DNA of 64,000 nucleotides from Dasyornis broadbenti (GCA_013397935.1 VZRN01004720.1:506072-570071); one strand, 5' to 3'. Shown: positions 36,966-51,899, numbered from the stretch's first letter. The notes: a model not told the origin generated them from the sequence alone. Numbers and translations: made by a program.

Positions 36966-39130
36966 GACTCAGTAAATATTTCTGAGATTGCTTTTTGTAT
37001 AATCAGTGTTAGCAGCTCATTAAAATGCACAGTATGTGGATCATTTGGAATGTGACATGGCTCAGCATGGACACTCAAGCTGCTTAAAAAGACAGAAAAG
37101 AAAAAGATGAGGATGAAATGAGAGCGAAAACGCAGCATTTCCTTTAAGCTGACACCACAGTTAAGGATTTAAGACAGGGCAGGGAGCCTGCAGCCCCACT
37201 ATGAGGTGGAAAGTCTAATTGCTCCGTGCACTGCCTGCCCTCTGCAGCCTGTGAGTTTTCCAAAAAGGCTCCTTTCACAGAGAGTTAAGATGTTAAAAAA
37301 AATGGATTCTCTGAGCAGGTAATTGTGTAAGGTTTTCACTCCAAGTAATATGAGGAGTCTTCTTGAATTAATAATGAATGAAGTAATTTAAAAGGCCTTT
37401 AGTGTGTGCAGCCAGAAATAAATAATGCCTTAATCTGGGACATTTTATTTTCCATTAAAACAAACACTTTTTAAAAAGTGGGCGTTCTCGAGAAGCACGC
37501 AGTTGCTCACATGCCAGGTGCCCGAATCAGAGGGACAATGATGCGCAGAACTTTTCCCTAACATTTCAAGCATGTTCTTGGTGCGGGGTGGCTGTGGAAA
37601 ACATGAAGGTTGAAAGCATCGCCTTGGGTGCCACGGGGAAATTCCCCCTGCGGGGCTGCCAGGCTGCAGCTCCTGCAATCCCGGGATGGTCGGGGTGGGA
37701 AGGGAGGGGCAGCCACCCCAGAGCTGCCCTCACTGAACTGCGGGAACAGAGAGAAACAACCCCAAAGATCAGCCCCTGCGCCCCCTCCCAGCCCTGCGCC
37801 ACCTCGAGGGCCAATTCCTGTAACTGGATTTGAGTCTTAGTGCCCACATCAGAATTTAAATTAAATTAAATATTGACTGAGAAGAACTTTCTGTCAGGTT
37901 CAGGGTGAAAAGCTGCAATTACCAAGGAAACAGGAGTTCTTGAAAATAATCTCACCCTCTCACCCTTACTGGGAGAAACCCCATGACGCGGACAGGGGGG
38001 GCTTTTGTCAGCAAAGAAAGAAAGAGCCAAAGAGACTTTTTTTGCTCATGTGTGACAATAAATCCCCACTGTGACGATAAACGAGGGACCTTTTTCTTCA
38101 GGGATAATGGTGAGTTGAGGGGCTGAACCGCCCCGTTTCGTGAGCATTTCTGCATTTTTCAGTTGTGCTCACAATGGGTTCCCTCCGAGCACGAGGCTGC
38201 CACAGAGACCCCCGGGCCCTGGGCAGGAGTCAAGGCAAGAGCTGTCTAACGGAAAATGCTGGTAAATTCAGCAGGCGGACAAACAAACCCAAATAAAAAA
38301 CCTTAGAAAGCTTTTTCTGACACATCGCTGGAACTGAGATCTGAGGATCAAAATCTTAGATGACATGAAGCAAAAAATCCCTGAGATTACTTTTTGCCAG
38401 ATCTATCAGCTTTGCAAGAACTAAAGGGAATAGAGCTTCCTCTGAAAAGCTGAATTTATAAACATCAGGAATAACCTCCACACTTAACTGCCTTTTAAGA
38501 CTGGAGGTATTTTCTCCAAAGCGAAATTCAGCTTTTCTGCTAGTGACTCTACACTGAAGTAAATTCCATTCTTTCTCTGAATAACTGTTAAATCAACAGC
38601 TTAGAATTCCCTTTTTTCTCCTGTTAAAAAGTAGCCAACGCTCCAACAAGTTTCATGGAAAAACCTGAGCTATAAAAAGAGACAACGTCTGTTTTCCTTC
38701 AGTGAGATGGGTATGACACAGTAAAATGCTGTTTGTGTCAAGCAGCAAATTGCCCTGCACGACATTCCAGAGCTCTGCAGGGCTGGGACATCCCAGATTT
38801 CAGTCCCCACCTTCATCCCTGCCCCAGTGACGGCTGAGGATCATCCCCAGCGCGGAGGGACAGCGAGCAGGACAGCTCTGGTGCTCCCCTGCCCTGTTTG
38901 CTGGCAGGGCTGATGCAGCAATGCCCGCTCCGAGGAGGGGAATTTCCAGCAGAACCTTGAGGGGAAAGGGAGAGGAGGGATGGGAGTGCCTCAGCTGGGC
39001 TGTGCCAAACACAGAGAATAAACAATCACCTCGGCACTGTCCAAAGGCAGCTTGAATCAGCAAATCACCGTCCTCACAGTGAACAGGAATCAGCGACCTG
39101 CTGGTAACCAAGAGCTGAAACGATGAGCTG

Positions 39131-39176
39131 GACTGGGGCCACTGGGTTAACTGGGACCACTGGGTGAACTGGGACA
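39131..39176. repeat. Short 18-20-bp tandem repeat
   Basis: CTGGGACCACTGGGTGAA-type units occur about two and a half times (first copy GACTGGGGCCACTGGGTTAA). Confidence 0.75.
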
Positions 39177-40808
39177 GTCTCCCCATTTGCTTTGAATGAT
39201 TCCTGTCAGCTCCAGCAAAGAAAGGCTTCAGCAGCTGGCACGGCTTTGGGAAGGATGGAGAGCAAAGGGAGCGCTGCCGAAGTCTCAGCTCTGGTGCAAG
39301 TCCCGGCCTGCAGAGGCACTGAAACCCCAGAACCTGAGTCAGGGATGGCAGAGGCAGCGTGGAGAGCGGGATTAGGCAGAGGAATTACCCGAGGATGTGC
39401 AGAGAGGCCCCTCAGCACTGCTGGGACTGAGCACACGATGAAGCGTCTGTGTGCCCATGAAGAAAACCCTTCCCATCCCGCGGGGCTCCGGTGCAGCCCG
39501 CAGGGCTCGGGGCACCAACAGCCGCGGTGACCCCGCTCCCAGCACAAGGGCTCTGCCAGGGCACAGGTCTCCCTGCACGAAGGAGGATCCGCTCGCTCCC
39601 GTTGGAATCCCTTTCTCAAAGGTCCCTGACAACATTTGTTCCCCTGCTCCGTTTAATGAGTGGCAGTAGGGAGCACTTGATTAGAAGCCTTTCATCATTT
39701 TAGGACTAGGGGCTTTAGCTTTCTGACCTACTTTCCTTGCCAACGAAATTCCATTTTTAGCCTCAACTCAGGGTCTGAATGTTACCCAAATTCAGACCAT
39801 CTGTTTTAACTGCCTACAGGCTGAGGAGCTGATCCAAGCCAGGAGGAATAAATGGAACCTGGGTGTTCATATATTAAGTGTTCTCCGCCCTTTGCGTATT
39901 AAATAACCTACTTAGTTTATCCCTGAGTCCTCACAAACATTCCTGCTTCCCTGGGCAGCACCTGCTGCTGTGGGGAGGAACATTCCTGCCACCAGTTGCT
40001 CTCAGCCAGGTCACCTTTCCTGCACAGCGCCTGAGGAAAGAGCAACCCCCAGCTGACTCCAAGCTCACCTTATCCCTTGGTTTGGCTTTGGTGAGGGCTG
40101 GTTTTACCCTGGGAAATTCATCAGGGAATAATCCACCTCTCTCCCTAATTCTCACGGGTACGGAGGCAACAGAACTTGCATCTCCTCAGAGCAGGACAAT
40201 TTCAGATACATCTCAGTCCTTTTATCACACAAAACTCAGTAAGAAACATGAATTTATAAACCAGAACAATATCAAAAAGGCAACTTTACCTGGAAAATCC
40301 CTACTAAGCAACTGCTGACCACAGCTTTACTAAAAATCAAAGTGAATCCAAGTGCTGAAGATAAGCTGCTGCTGCTAGAGCTGATATGCATCTCCAGCCC
40401 TCATCCCTCACAGCTTGGCTGAGGGATGGAATTGCAGCAGAATTTCTAGAGCATCCATGAAAACATTACCAAATGAATTGTGCCAGGGAAAAAGAAAACA
40501 GTAGTGTGAAACCATGCCAGATCTCGCAGTTGAATACCCAGCTGGGGAGCTGCCCAGCTCCAAACAAGGCAGAAAATAAGTATATTTAATGTAAAAGAAT
40601 CCTAGCATGAAATAGGCTCTGTACTTCCCCAGCCACGGCTGATTTACTGTTCAAGGCTGTCATTTGACAGCCTGTTTGAGATTCTCCTGCTTCAGAGCCA
40701 TCGTGGCTCTCTTTACAGCTCAGTCGTGCAGGAGGCACCAGGAGCCCCCAGGGCCCCAACCCAAACCAGCCAGTGGTTCTCTGGTTCTATAAAACCCGGC
40801 TGGACGTG

Positions 40809-40928
40809 CCTGGAAACACCCAAGGTCGAGTGGACAGGGCTCTGAGCAACTTGATCCAGTTGAAAGTGTCCCTGCTCGCTGCAGGGGGCTGCAAGAAATG
40901 GCCTCTAAAAGGTCCCTTCCAAGCCCAG
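40809..40928 (+). mobile_element. CR1 LINE 3' fragment
   Basis: This forward CR1 tail contains CCTGGAAACACCCAAGGTCG, TGGACAGGGCTCTGAGCAAC, TTGATCCAGTTGAAAGTGTCC and AAAAGGTCCCTTCCAAGCCC. A second CR1-like end (CCAACCCAAACCAGCCAGTG, then GGTTCTAT) lies just upstream at about 40755-40790, so two ends may sit in tandem. Confidence 0.85.
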
Positions 40929-41039
40929 CCCCGCCCGGCCCCGATGGCAGAGCAGCGCAGGGGAGCCGCTCCTCGCTGGGCCCCAGAGCTGCGGCTTTTG
41001 GGGCTCATTGCAGCAGGGTGGGGGAAACGGGCAGAGGAA

Positions 41040-41400
41040 CGGGGAATTAAACCCTCAGCAAAACTCCCGAGTGCCCCAGCCCCTTGCCATGGCCGTTAAT
41101 TCCCTGCTCATTCATCGTGAGCAAAACCCAGAGAGGAAGGAGCAATATTTGCCTCCGTTTCTGCTGGACCATTGCAAGTGCCCCGCTCATTATTTCACTG
41201 GGGGCTCCAGGCAACATTAGCGACGTCACCTTGGACTCGCACCTACGAAATGGAGGGGCAGGAGCTCCTCGGAGCTGTCACGTGCAATATTCACGGTCTG
41301 GCAACGCCACTGAAACCTCCCAGCTGAATTTTAGCCATTTTCCTCCCCTTTGTGCAAATCACAACATCGCCGAGTGAATTACTCGGAGCACAGCAAAGGA
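41040..41400. promoter_or_regulatory. Candidate conserved element with CRE-like site
   Basis: The block includes GGCCGTTAATTCCC, GCTCATTCATCGTGAGC and, at 41221-41230, CGACGTCACC, which is one base from the palindromic cAMP-response element. It lies some 4.2 kb upstream of the S6 exon. Confidence 0.3.
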
Positions 41401-42983
41401 TCTCTTGCACCTGGGAAGCTACATGCTAATTCCATGCTTTATTCCAGCCCTTTCATGCAAAAGGCTTTCAAAATCACTGTCTATTGTACAGTACATGGTG
41501 TTACTGCTCTGTCCTTATTGTCCTAAAAGCGGATGCTTACAGGCTGGAGCGAAATCTTCTTTCCACTCTCCTGTGCCGGGCAAAAGGTTAGAGAGATAAA
41601 GCGGCACCAAAGAGCTGCTAATGCCCGCGTGAGGCAGAAATACTAAATCAGGGGAAGAGCATTGTTTCTGTTCCCAGCTCCCGGAGATATTTCGGCTTTT
41701 CCTGGGCGTTAATTCGGTTTCGCACCACTGGGCAGCCAATGTGCCCCGACCACTTCAGCGCGGTGGCAGCAAAAAGCACAGCCCTGAGCTGGGATGGATG
41801 AGCCGCTGTGCCCACGCTCCTGCGCTGGCCCTGGCACCTCACCCGAGCCTCCAGGGACACCCGGGCTGTCCGGGTGAGCTGCTCCGGGGTCAGCTCTGGG
41901 GAAGAGCAGCTGATGCTCTGCCCCAAGGCAGATTTGCTGGGGAGGAGGAAGCTGGTGTCGCCCCGCACGGCTCCTGTGGCACCCCAGAGCTGCTGGAGTG
42001 AGCCAAGGGAGGCCACTGAAGCTGATCCCCAGTCCCATGGAGCCATGGGAGAGCTGGGAGTGCTCACCTGGAGGAGAGAAGGCTCCATGGAGAGCTCAAA
42101 GCCCCTCCCAGTGCCTGAAGAAACCCATGGAGACAGCAGCTCCATGCTACTGCTCGTGTAGGAGCCAGCAGCCCCTCCCCTCACCCAGGCTCATAAAGCG
42201 CTGCTGGGAAAGCGCATCCTCGGCAGAGCTGGGGCACTGCCACCTCAGAGCTGCCGCCTCCTGATGTCCCCACACCAGAAGCTCTTCAGCTCTTGTGCTA
42301 CAGCTCCGTGTTTCCAGGGCTGTGGCTGCTGCTCCGAGATGCAGGATCATGGCGAGGGGCTATTTTTAGTGTGAGTCGCTTGATGAGCTCCTCAGCACCT
42401 TATTTATTGCTGTCTCCAGCTGGGGACCTGAGCAGTGCCCAGACACCACTGCGGCTCCAGGCGGGGCTCAGGAGCAGTGGCTGCTCTTTGGTGACTCCTC
42501 TCTACCGACTGGGAGGAAACCAGCAGCACCTTCTGTTGTCAGGGCTAGTAGCTGCTCGTGAGGGCCACTGACACATGACCCTTCTTCCAGCCAAAGAACA
42601 CACGAGTCACATGAGAAATAATAATAAAAACATTCGTTGAAGTTCTGCATGCAGTGTTTTGCAGTCTAGAGTGACCGCTTAAAAGTTATTTTCTGAAATT
42701 TTTCCCCCCTGGTTTGCTTGTTTAGGGATTTACTAGAATTTTATGTTGTGAGTGCAGTGAATGAGTCTCAGGGTTCACAGAGTCCCCGTGGTAGGAAATG
42801 GAATTGAGGGGACAGCAGGAGTAGAGAGCGACAAACCAAAGCTGTTTGGAGACAGGGATACAGCCGTGAGGAGGCTCTGGGATCAGTGCCAGGGTGTGGC
42901 AGCCAGGGCAGCCCCCCTGGCACAGCTCCCACAGGTGAGGGCATCTCAGCTGGCACAGCCAGGGAGCGCAGCAAGGAGCCCTG

Positions 42984-43058
42984 GAATGTTTCAGGCTGGA
43001 ACGACCTCAAATCCCATCTCATCCCCCCCCTGCCTGCGCCAGGGACAGCCTCCACCAG
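42984..43058 (-). mobile_element. CR1 LINE 3' fragment, short
   Basis: A short reverse-oriented CR1 end: GGAATGTTTCAGGCTGGAAC, GACCTCAAATCCCATCTC and TGCGCCAGGGACAGCCTCC. Confidence 0.75.
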
Positions 43059-43479
43059 ATGATCCTTCCCTTGAATTCAGCAACTGCAAGGGCTCAGTCC
43101 CTGCCATCCGAGTGGATTCCTGGCACAATAAGCAGGGAATGTGCTCCCCTCCAGGCTCCTGCTCTGGCCCCTCAGCTGAGCGAGGCTGCAGCCACTGCAG
43201 GCGGTGCCACCCCAGGTACCCCCGCGAGGGCTCTGCTTTGTCAGGGTTCGGGGACAGCCAGAGCTGGGGGCAGCTCCTGCTCTGAGGAGCCCAGCACCCC
43301 CGAACCAAGCGCAAGGCAAATCACTGATTGCCATTTCCTAAGTGGGGAGCCGAGGTACAGAGAGTTAGTGTGATTTACTGGAGGTCCCAGGAAATCCTAC
43401 AGAATTTGCAGCTCCTGTTGTGTTGGTGCAGCTCAAACATCCCTGAGACCCTCTGAACGTCAATCATTACCCAACTCCT

Positions 43480-43700
43480 CTGTCTTCTCGCTGCTCTAAT
43501 GAGATTATTGATGAATTACTTAAAATGCACTTTCTGCAGAAGTTTTTTAGATGACAAGTTGCCTTTTACTAAATAAATTAATGGGAAACTTGAGTTCTCT
43601 CGTTCCAGTCTGGGGAAAAGAAATTTTGGGTTTGAAATGCCTAATTAGTACCAACTGAAATCCAATGGCTGGGTTTATTTGGCGCTGCACCTGATATAAA
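43480..43700. promoter_or_regulatory. Candidate conserved non-coding element
   Basis: AT-rich sequence with TAATGAGATTATTGATGAATT, AAATAAATTAATGGG and CCTAATTAGTACC, lacking repeats. Composition-based call only. Confidence 0.28.
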
Positions 43701-45536
43701 TGCGCCGTGGGGCCATTAGAAACTTGTGGCAGCATCAGGACAGAAATATCTCTGCAGCAATGAACATTGCAGGAGCTGTGCATGTCAGCAGAGGAGCAGA
43801 GCACCTGCAGCTTCAGACCTGTCAAAGGCAAAGGGAGGCCTCTCCGTGAGGGCAAGGGGATTGACATGGAGCTCTGCTGGGCTTGCTCTGATGAACAAAG
43901 CCAAGAAACTCGCAAACATCAGCTCTGACATTTCCACGTCACTGGCAGCCCAGCAAGGCCTGAGGAGGCATTCCCAAGTGCCTGGTGTCCAAGCCAGCAG
44001 ATTCCCAGAGGGAGGAATCCAAGAGAATCCTCCGCAGAGAGCTGCAGCAGAGCCGGAATCGGTGTCACCAATCCCGGTGCTGTCCCTGTGCCGCCGCCCC
44101 AGCCCCTGCAGAGCTCCTCACTGGAGTGTCTCTCATGTGAGTTTGGCAAATGAAGTTCTCCATGTCCCCACAAAACCCTTCCTGCTCCAGGACTGATCTT
44201 CCGTGGTGGTTTAAGGCACCTGCTCTGAAGTCTCAAGTGATGAGGTTACTTTGTCTGCATGGAAGCAAAAACACTCTGGGCCAGACACTTATTGTTGTAC
44301 TTTCTGCAAATGCACAGAAGGGCTTTCTCTCTGGGCTCTGGGTGGCTGAGATCGTGTTTGAGGCATGTGATTAATTTTCAGCCTTATTGTGTTAGGGGCC
44401 GGCAGGAGAAAAGTGAGGGGTTTGTTGTTTTTTGGGTTTTTTTGACCAGTGTTAAATGAGGTAGAAGAACTTGTCACGTGGCAAGAGCTTTGAAATTGTC
44501 TTTGCATAAAGCAGCAGCTAAAAAGTTAATAGACACAAAGAGCAATCTATTGATTTGAGGTTTGCTGAGGGGGTTTGGTGTGGGTGGAGGCAGGAGAAGT
44601 GCTCTGCTCGGGGTAAATAAGCTGCGGCTAGCGATGCCTGAAGCGTTGAACCTGCGAGGAGTCCTGCTTTTATTCAGCCCCTCACACCAACAAGTTCCTG
44701 CACGGGGACAAGAAGCTCAGCTGACAAAAAAGGAGTTTTGAAACATTTGGTTTTCCTCTCGGAAATGAGTAAATTATTATCCTTAGCCCAATTCTATTCC
44801 CCTCAAAGCTCTTTGTTGGCCATAGACCGACATCAAAGGTGAAAATAAAGCCTGAACTGCGATGAATCATTTCTCTTTTCAACATCCGCTGCAGCAAGCA
44901 CCAGAACATCTCAAACATAACATGGAAACCCCAAATACCATCTGATAGCAGCCAGGGCCTTCTCTAGATTTCAATTTTCAGTTTTCAGATTTTCTCCAGG
45001 GCAGAGAGGCTCCAGCCCTTGGGGCTTCTCCATGGCCTCCTCTGCACTTGCTGCAGCAGCTCCACGTCCTCTTTGTGTGACACAAATCACAACAGAAGAT
45101 TGTGGGCCCCAACCCAATGCAGGGCTTTGTATGATTATTTTTCAGCCGATCTCGTATCCCTGAGAATTCACCTTTTACTGAGCACAGACTTTGAACAAGC
45201 CCCAAATTTCTGAGTGTGCAGATGGCCAGGAAACTGCTGGGGTTTGCACTGGAAGTGCAAATCAGTCCTGATTTGCACCTGGGTACCAGGGAACGAAAAC
45301 AGATGAAGCTGCTCCCCAGCAGACGCAGTTTTAAGTTTGCTGGCGCTCATCTGCGTGGAGAGGTGGGTACAGAATGGGCGAGGGGGTGAATCTGAACACC
45401 CAGAAGCTGCCTGGGCGCTCCTGCTCTCCTTTCCTTGGCTGGGCTCAGCTCCCAGCCGAGGCGGGGTGGCCGTGCTCGCCCAGGGTGACAGCAGCACGGG
45501 CTCGGAGCCCACCCTGCTCGCTGCTCAGGGGACTGA

Positions 45537-45842
<306 letters not shown>

Positions 45843-48800
45843 TGAGATGATCCCCTCCAAACTGTCCCCAAACGGGCCCCACGCCGGGCCCAGGGCCTGC
45901 CAATCCCCCCAGGCTCTGGAAAAGGGACCCGGAACAGGCAAAACCCTCCCAGAGCACCCAAAACCAGCACAAACAACACCAGTGACACCAAGGAAGCACC
46001 CAAACTCCTGCAACAGACACTGATTTACATCTCCTGCCCCAGAACGAGGGGAAGGATGGAGCTGCCAATCCTCTCAAAGCACAACATGCACCCCAAAATA
46101 GGCCAAAATAAATTTGCCACAGAAATTCCTGCTTGGCTTTGCTCCAGGACTTGTGGTCTGAAAAAACGTTGTTGTCAAGTTTCAGCTACAGGACCCCGCC
46201 ACGAGTTCTTTAATGTTCCAATGGCATCCAACTCTGAGCCACATTTCACACCAGGTTAATGTAGGAAACCTCACACACATCTGGGTGGATTCTTGTATAA
46301 AATGTTCCTATTATATTGGTGGATTTGTAATTATAAAATTACACCCAGATAATAACTTACCTAATCACATTCCTAACGCAAGGAAAATAAACTCAAGTGA
46401 TCCTACAAAATTTCAACACGAAAATTTCCACCCAAAGTCTGGCCAAGACAATTTGTACATCCTGCCTTGGAAATAGAAATGTTTTCCCGTCAAATACGCA
46501 TCACCTGAGGTCCTCACGCCTTGCACTGCCTGTGCTGCTGTATTTTCAGCCTCAGAAGCAACAGGGCTGTTATTATTCACCTTTCCTACGAGCTTGTCTG
46601 GAACCAATGTACGTCTGTGTGCACATAAACCCTCAAATCAGCCCCAGGAGCTGCTTTTCCTTCTGGCTGCCTCATTCCTCGCTGTCTCTCTGTAGTTTCA
46701 AAAGCACCCATGCAGCGCCACGCGCTTATCAGCACACACACCCCTCCAAGCTGTGACTGGAACACCGGGAATACACAAAAGCCCCTGGAAATGTGAAGGG
46801 ATTACTGAGCATTCCGAAGTCTGAACAGTTTTTGCCAGGGGAAGCTTACTGAGTCACTAAGAGAGTGTAACAGATTTCCTCTATCTCTGTTTCAATCTGC
46901 TACATTACACCACAGCCAGAATCAGGTTTTTACAACAACTGCAAACTAAAGGCCTGGGGTTCTTTTTCTCCCTATGGAATGCTGTCTGCCAAAAATTCAA
47001 GGCTCAGGGGACCTGATGGAGAAGAGTAGTAGAAAAATGTGTTATTTCTGCTTCAGGCAAGCATCTGGGCCGTGCCTACTTCTAGCACCTCAGGGAGCTG
47101 ACAGCAGAGAGCTCAGATACAAGACCTACAAAACCACAAAATTTGGCAGTCAAAACACAAAAGGGGGGTAGCGGAGAGGCAGGATTGTGCAGGAAGCAGC
47201 TGCAGCCTCTGCAAGTCACTGCTGGGTTTTACAAATCCCGGCCTGAGGTCTGACACAGCACGTGTGAACCAAGGGAGGCGTTTTGGAGGGAGAGCTGTTT
47301 GTTTGATCGGTCACACAGCGCAACAGGAATGAAATAAATGGGAAGGGATCAAAGTGCACTCTGCACAGCAGCTGGACAGCAGGACCCAGTGGGGATCAGG
47401 ACATTCATTCAGGGAATTCCAGTCATTTGCAGTGAGTTGCCTAAAGTGGGGCTGCAGCCAGGTTTGAGGATTTGGGATTTCACTCGGGACAGGCACAGGT
47501 GAGGGGTCAAAGCCTGGGAAGAACAGGGATGCTCAGGGCAGGGTTTATGGGGGCAGTGTTCATTGCCCATCCCCAGAACTCTTGGGAGAAAGCTCTTGTT
47601 CTGCTGAAACAGCCCCAAAGCAGGGACAGGAGCTGCTCCAGAGCCCAGCCCAGGCACCCAGAATGGGCCAGGCACAGTTTGTGCACAGCCTGGGTCACGG
47701 AGAGGCTCCAGAGCTGACTCCAGCTCTGTCTAGGACGAGGCCGCCCCTCTCTCCAGGAAGCAAACCAATGCTTCTTCCTGTGATTCAGCTTTTGCCTTTA
47801 TTCCGTGGCCTGTGATCCACCTGGTGACAGGCAGAAGTGCCCCCACCTTTGATGCCAACGTGATTGATTGCAGCTCTTGTAAAGGTTTGCTGTATTGACA
47901 CACACAGCGTGTAATTTTCCCCCATTTGAATTTCTAATTCCCTTGATATTGGAGGAATTTCTCAGTTCAGAAACTTTCCCCAAGTCAGAAGTGTGAGTAA
48001 TTTTCACATGATCGGCACTGCATGAATACTAAAGAGAAGGAAGGAGCGAGAAGCGCGTTAATGGCGGTGCCCCCGGAGATGGTCAGGATGCACAAAGGGA
48101 CCTTCAGGATCTGCTTCCATCGCCCTCGGTCCAGCATCACCCCACCCTGAACTCAGTGCCATCTTCAGAAACAGTTAAAACTCTGCCCCCATCTAATTCA
48201 AGTTACAAAGAGACTTGCATGGCTTTCTCAAGAAGCTCGGAAAAGTCTCTTTGCTCTCTCAGCCCTTGAATATGAGAACCCACCAGCAGCAGCTCCTGAT
48301 AGACAGAATTCAGAGGAGACAGCTCCGAATCAAGGCAGGGTCTTCCTCTAGCACTCGAGAAACTTAATTTTTTTTTTCTTTTAATTGAAGAGCAGTTTAT
48401 CGGGTGTGCATTAGGAGAAATGCTTTGGAAGTTCTGTTTAGCTTTTCTGAGGTACAGGCAGATTTCAAGGTAACGCCACAGACTACGTTAACTTTTTTAT
48501 ATGAACTCAGACTGAGGTTTTCCAATGAGAAATAAAAAAGGCAAAAGTACTGTCCAAGCCTCAGACTGGCTGGATTGCCCCTCACAGACCCGAAGGGGTG
48601 AGGAAAGCTGGGCTCTCCAGCACCGTGGGGTTTCTCAGGGGCTGCACTCCAAAAAGCAGGAAAACACAGCCCAGCCCCCGTGCCCCTGTGGCTCTGGTGT
48701 GCTCAGTCCTCGCTTCGTCTCTCAGCTGTTGAGGGGGCTCTGGTCTAGCAGGAAGAGGGGTTTAAATAACGTGAATAAAATACCAGGAGGTGGCTGTTAC

Positions 48801-48899
48801 TCATCAGCATCCATTCTTCAAATGACTGAAGAGAAATGTTCCTTAAAAAGAAAAAAAAAAACCCAAAACAAACACCAAAAACCAAACTACCAGTGATCT

Positions 48900-49010
48900 A
48901 ATCACTTTAAAGATAAATTATTCTTTGCCAAACTCGCACTGTGAGACAATTAATTACAAGGAGACCTGGCAAATATTAATTCACTGTGCTGTGGCATCAA
49001 ATTCTGTCCT
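48900..49010. promoter_or_regulatory. Candidate conserved non-coding element
   Basis: The block contains AAAGATAAATTATTC (GATA-like), GACAATTAATTACAAGG and AAATATTAATTCAC, without recognised repeats. Confidence 0.28.
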
Positions 49011-51899
49011 CTGGCATGCAGCAAGGACCAGGTCAGTGTGAATGGAAGATGAATTGATCATTTGTGACAAGGTTCGTTTTGGTAAAATTGTAGTTTTTTC
49101 CTTCCCCAACAACTTTTTTTTTTTCCTTTTTTGACTGATGTGCTAAGAATAGACCTTCCTGACTTTGAAACGATGCTGTTCTTTAGTGAATGTCACAGCC
49201 TCGGATTTAAAAGAGAATGTGACACTTAAAAGGCTTGACAATAGAACAACTTTGTAATTCAGATGATGCTGGAGGAGCCCCTCTCGCTGCATTCCGTTCT
49301 CAGCAAAGATGCAGGAGCCGGGGAGCTGGTGCTGGGCGGAGGACAACACCTCCCACTTCTCCACCCTGGCAAGAAAAAGCAGAGGCAGCTGCTGACAGCT
49401 CCTGAGATGCTGCTCCTTTGGCAGCAGCGCGGGCAGGAGAGCAGCTCATGGTTCAGGAGCTGCAGAAGGAGCGAACGCAGCCCCGAGCACAGCACCAGAG
49501 CCCCGGGGCAGGGCCAGAGCAGGGCCAGGTGGCACGGGGGAGCAGAAGAGCCCCGAGGGCTAAAATTGAGCAGAGCTGTGCACGATCCCAGCTTGGGGGA
49601 GAGGTTCAAAGGAGGAGGTTCAAAGGTTCAAAGAGGAGCCTCTCACAAAACACAGCATCAGGGGAAATGTAAATGCTCAGATGCTGTGGGAAAAAAGGAA
49701 AAACCCAGCCCTGTTTGAAGTGCATTTATATGGTTTAATGGTTAGATTTGCTAAATGAGCGGCGATGCCGGAGGGGTTGATAATCCCGGGGGACTGGCGC
49801 TGGCCTTGGTGCTGCATTTCACAGGGGCTGCACGGAAGCTGCCAGCAAAGCCAAACCCCTGCTAATCACAGTGCTCGGTTTCAAGCCCGCAGTAAATGCG
49901 CTTTTGACGACTGCAGCCGCTCAGGGTGTTCAATTCATTTCGTTTATTATCTGGTGGCCTTTGACTCCCTGAGAACAAGCGCTGTACTGCAACAGCCTCG
50001 AGACAGACTCCTCATTCCATCCTCCAGGCTCCGAGCTTCCAGGAGAGAACCAAACACAGATTCAGGCGAGGCAAGGACTACCCGGGACAGAATCGTTTTG
50101 TGGAGCCGCTCCCACATAAAACTCTAATATCGAGCTGGAAACCGTGTCCCAGACTATGAGAGAGCGCAGGGCATGAACTGGGAGAGGCAGGCAGGTGGAC
50201 GCATTGTGTGGGGGATGAATTAAAGCGTTCGATCGCAGAGCAGTGCAGCAGCACCGAGCGATGCTGGGGCGAGCGAGAGGAGCGCTCCCGGTGCAGGGCG
50301 GTGAGAGGAGGGGGATGGAGGGAGGTTACTCCAGAAAGCTCCTCGGGAGGTGGGGGCACACAGGCAGCTGAGCAAGAGGTAACTATGGAGATGCTTGAAG
50401 GGGGCTCCAGCCGAAAGGGAGGAAGAGGAAGGACACAAAGGCCCAGTTGTTCCTCAAGAGGCGCATTAGGAACTGGCTGTTCCAGCCCCGCCGCTTCCAG
50501 AGGCTCGGGAGGCAGCAGCAGAGGGCAGGCACAGGGGAGCTGGTGCTGGGGAAAAGCCTTAATTCTGGATTTGTGTCATCCCCGTACCCATGAGGAAGAC
50601 GGCCCACACACCTGTCAATAACGGGGCCATCATAATAATTGATTTGCTACAGAGCAGGGGAGTCAGCTTTGAAATGTTCCCTCTTTTCAGCTGACTCCCA
50701 AAATTTTGGGGGTGGGTTAGTGAACTTCAGAGCGTGGAAAAGAACGGCCAGAAAAAGTGACTGGAGCTGTCAAAGGAGAGCTCAGCAACAGAACATGACT
50801 CAGTTCCCAGCAGGGGTTGGGGTTGGGAACTTAAGGGGAAAGAGAAACAATAAGGTTAAAACTGGAGCTGGCTGACATTTAAAGAACATGGTTTTTTCAG
50901 CCAGAATGAATCTGTGTGGAATATATGTTTGTTGTTGTTGGTATTTAACAGTCTTTGACAAGGGAGAAAAGGCTTTTTTATTGTTTTTTCAAAAGATATT
51001 TCATTTTTGCTGGGCTAGGCACCTCTTTCTCTGTTTGTCACATCCCTTAATAAGAGTTCAGGGGGAAAAAAACCCCAAACAAACAAATAAGCCAACCAGG
51101 AATCCTGCCTCTTTTCTTTCATATCACCGAGGAAAGCAAAATAACATTTTCCATCAGTTCAGCGAGTCCAAATTCCCTGAGTCCCAAACTGCATAAGACA
51201 AGGAGCTGTCTCCTCTGAAAGGGAGGGTGAAATCAGTGAGCTCCAGTTTGCAGGCTCAGCCTCCAAAGCAAGCCCCTAGGCACAAACATTAAAGCCTGCA
51301 GTCACCAGGGGCCCGATGCCCAGCTGCAGTTCCTTCCACACACGTGCAGGAGCTGCTCAGCGTTTCTTTTCATTGAGGCCCTTTCACATCACGGCTCAGT
51401 CACGACCCGAGAGTGGCCTACAACCACAGGGACCCCATGGATCCATCCCCAGGGCTCTCCCGGGTCACCTCAGCACGAGGGTGTCCCTGTCCCAGCTGTG
51501 GGAGCCCAGGCGTGTGGCAGCCCCTGGCCAGACAGCTCCTTGCTGTAGCACAGCCGGGACGATTTGTAATGGCTCGTGCTGCCCACTCCAGCCCAGATGC
51601 CGACACAAACGCAGGCTGAAGTCGCCTTGTCAGGGAGACCATTCTGCCAAAAAATGTTGGGAAGCCCTGTCCTGCTTTGGAATTGGCTGCTCGTGATCAG
51701 GTTCTTTGCTGCCACCTTAATTATCTAATTAATATTGCACCAGCCTGCTCAAATAGCCAGGATGGGGTGGGCTGGGCACCACTGAGCCCCCAGCAGCTCC
51801 CAGGCTCCAGAAGGAGCTCCCAGCCCTGCACCGACTGCAGAGCGGTGATGGGGAATCTACGGGCACGGAGAATCCACCTGAAGTGGGTGTAGATGGCAA

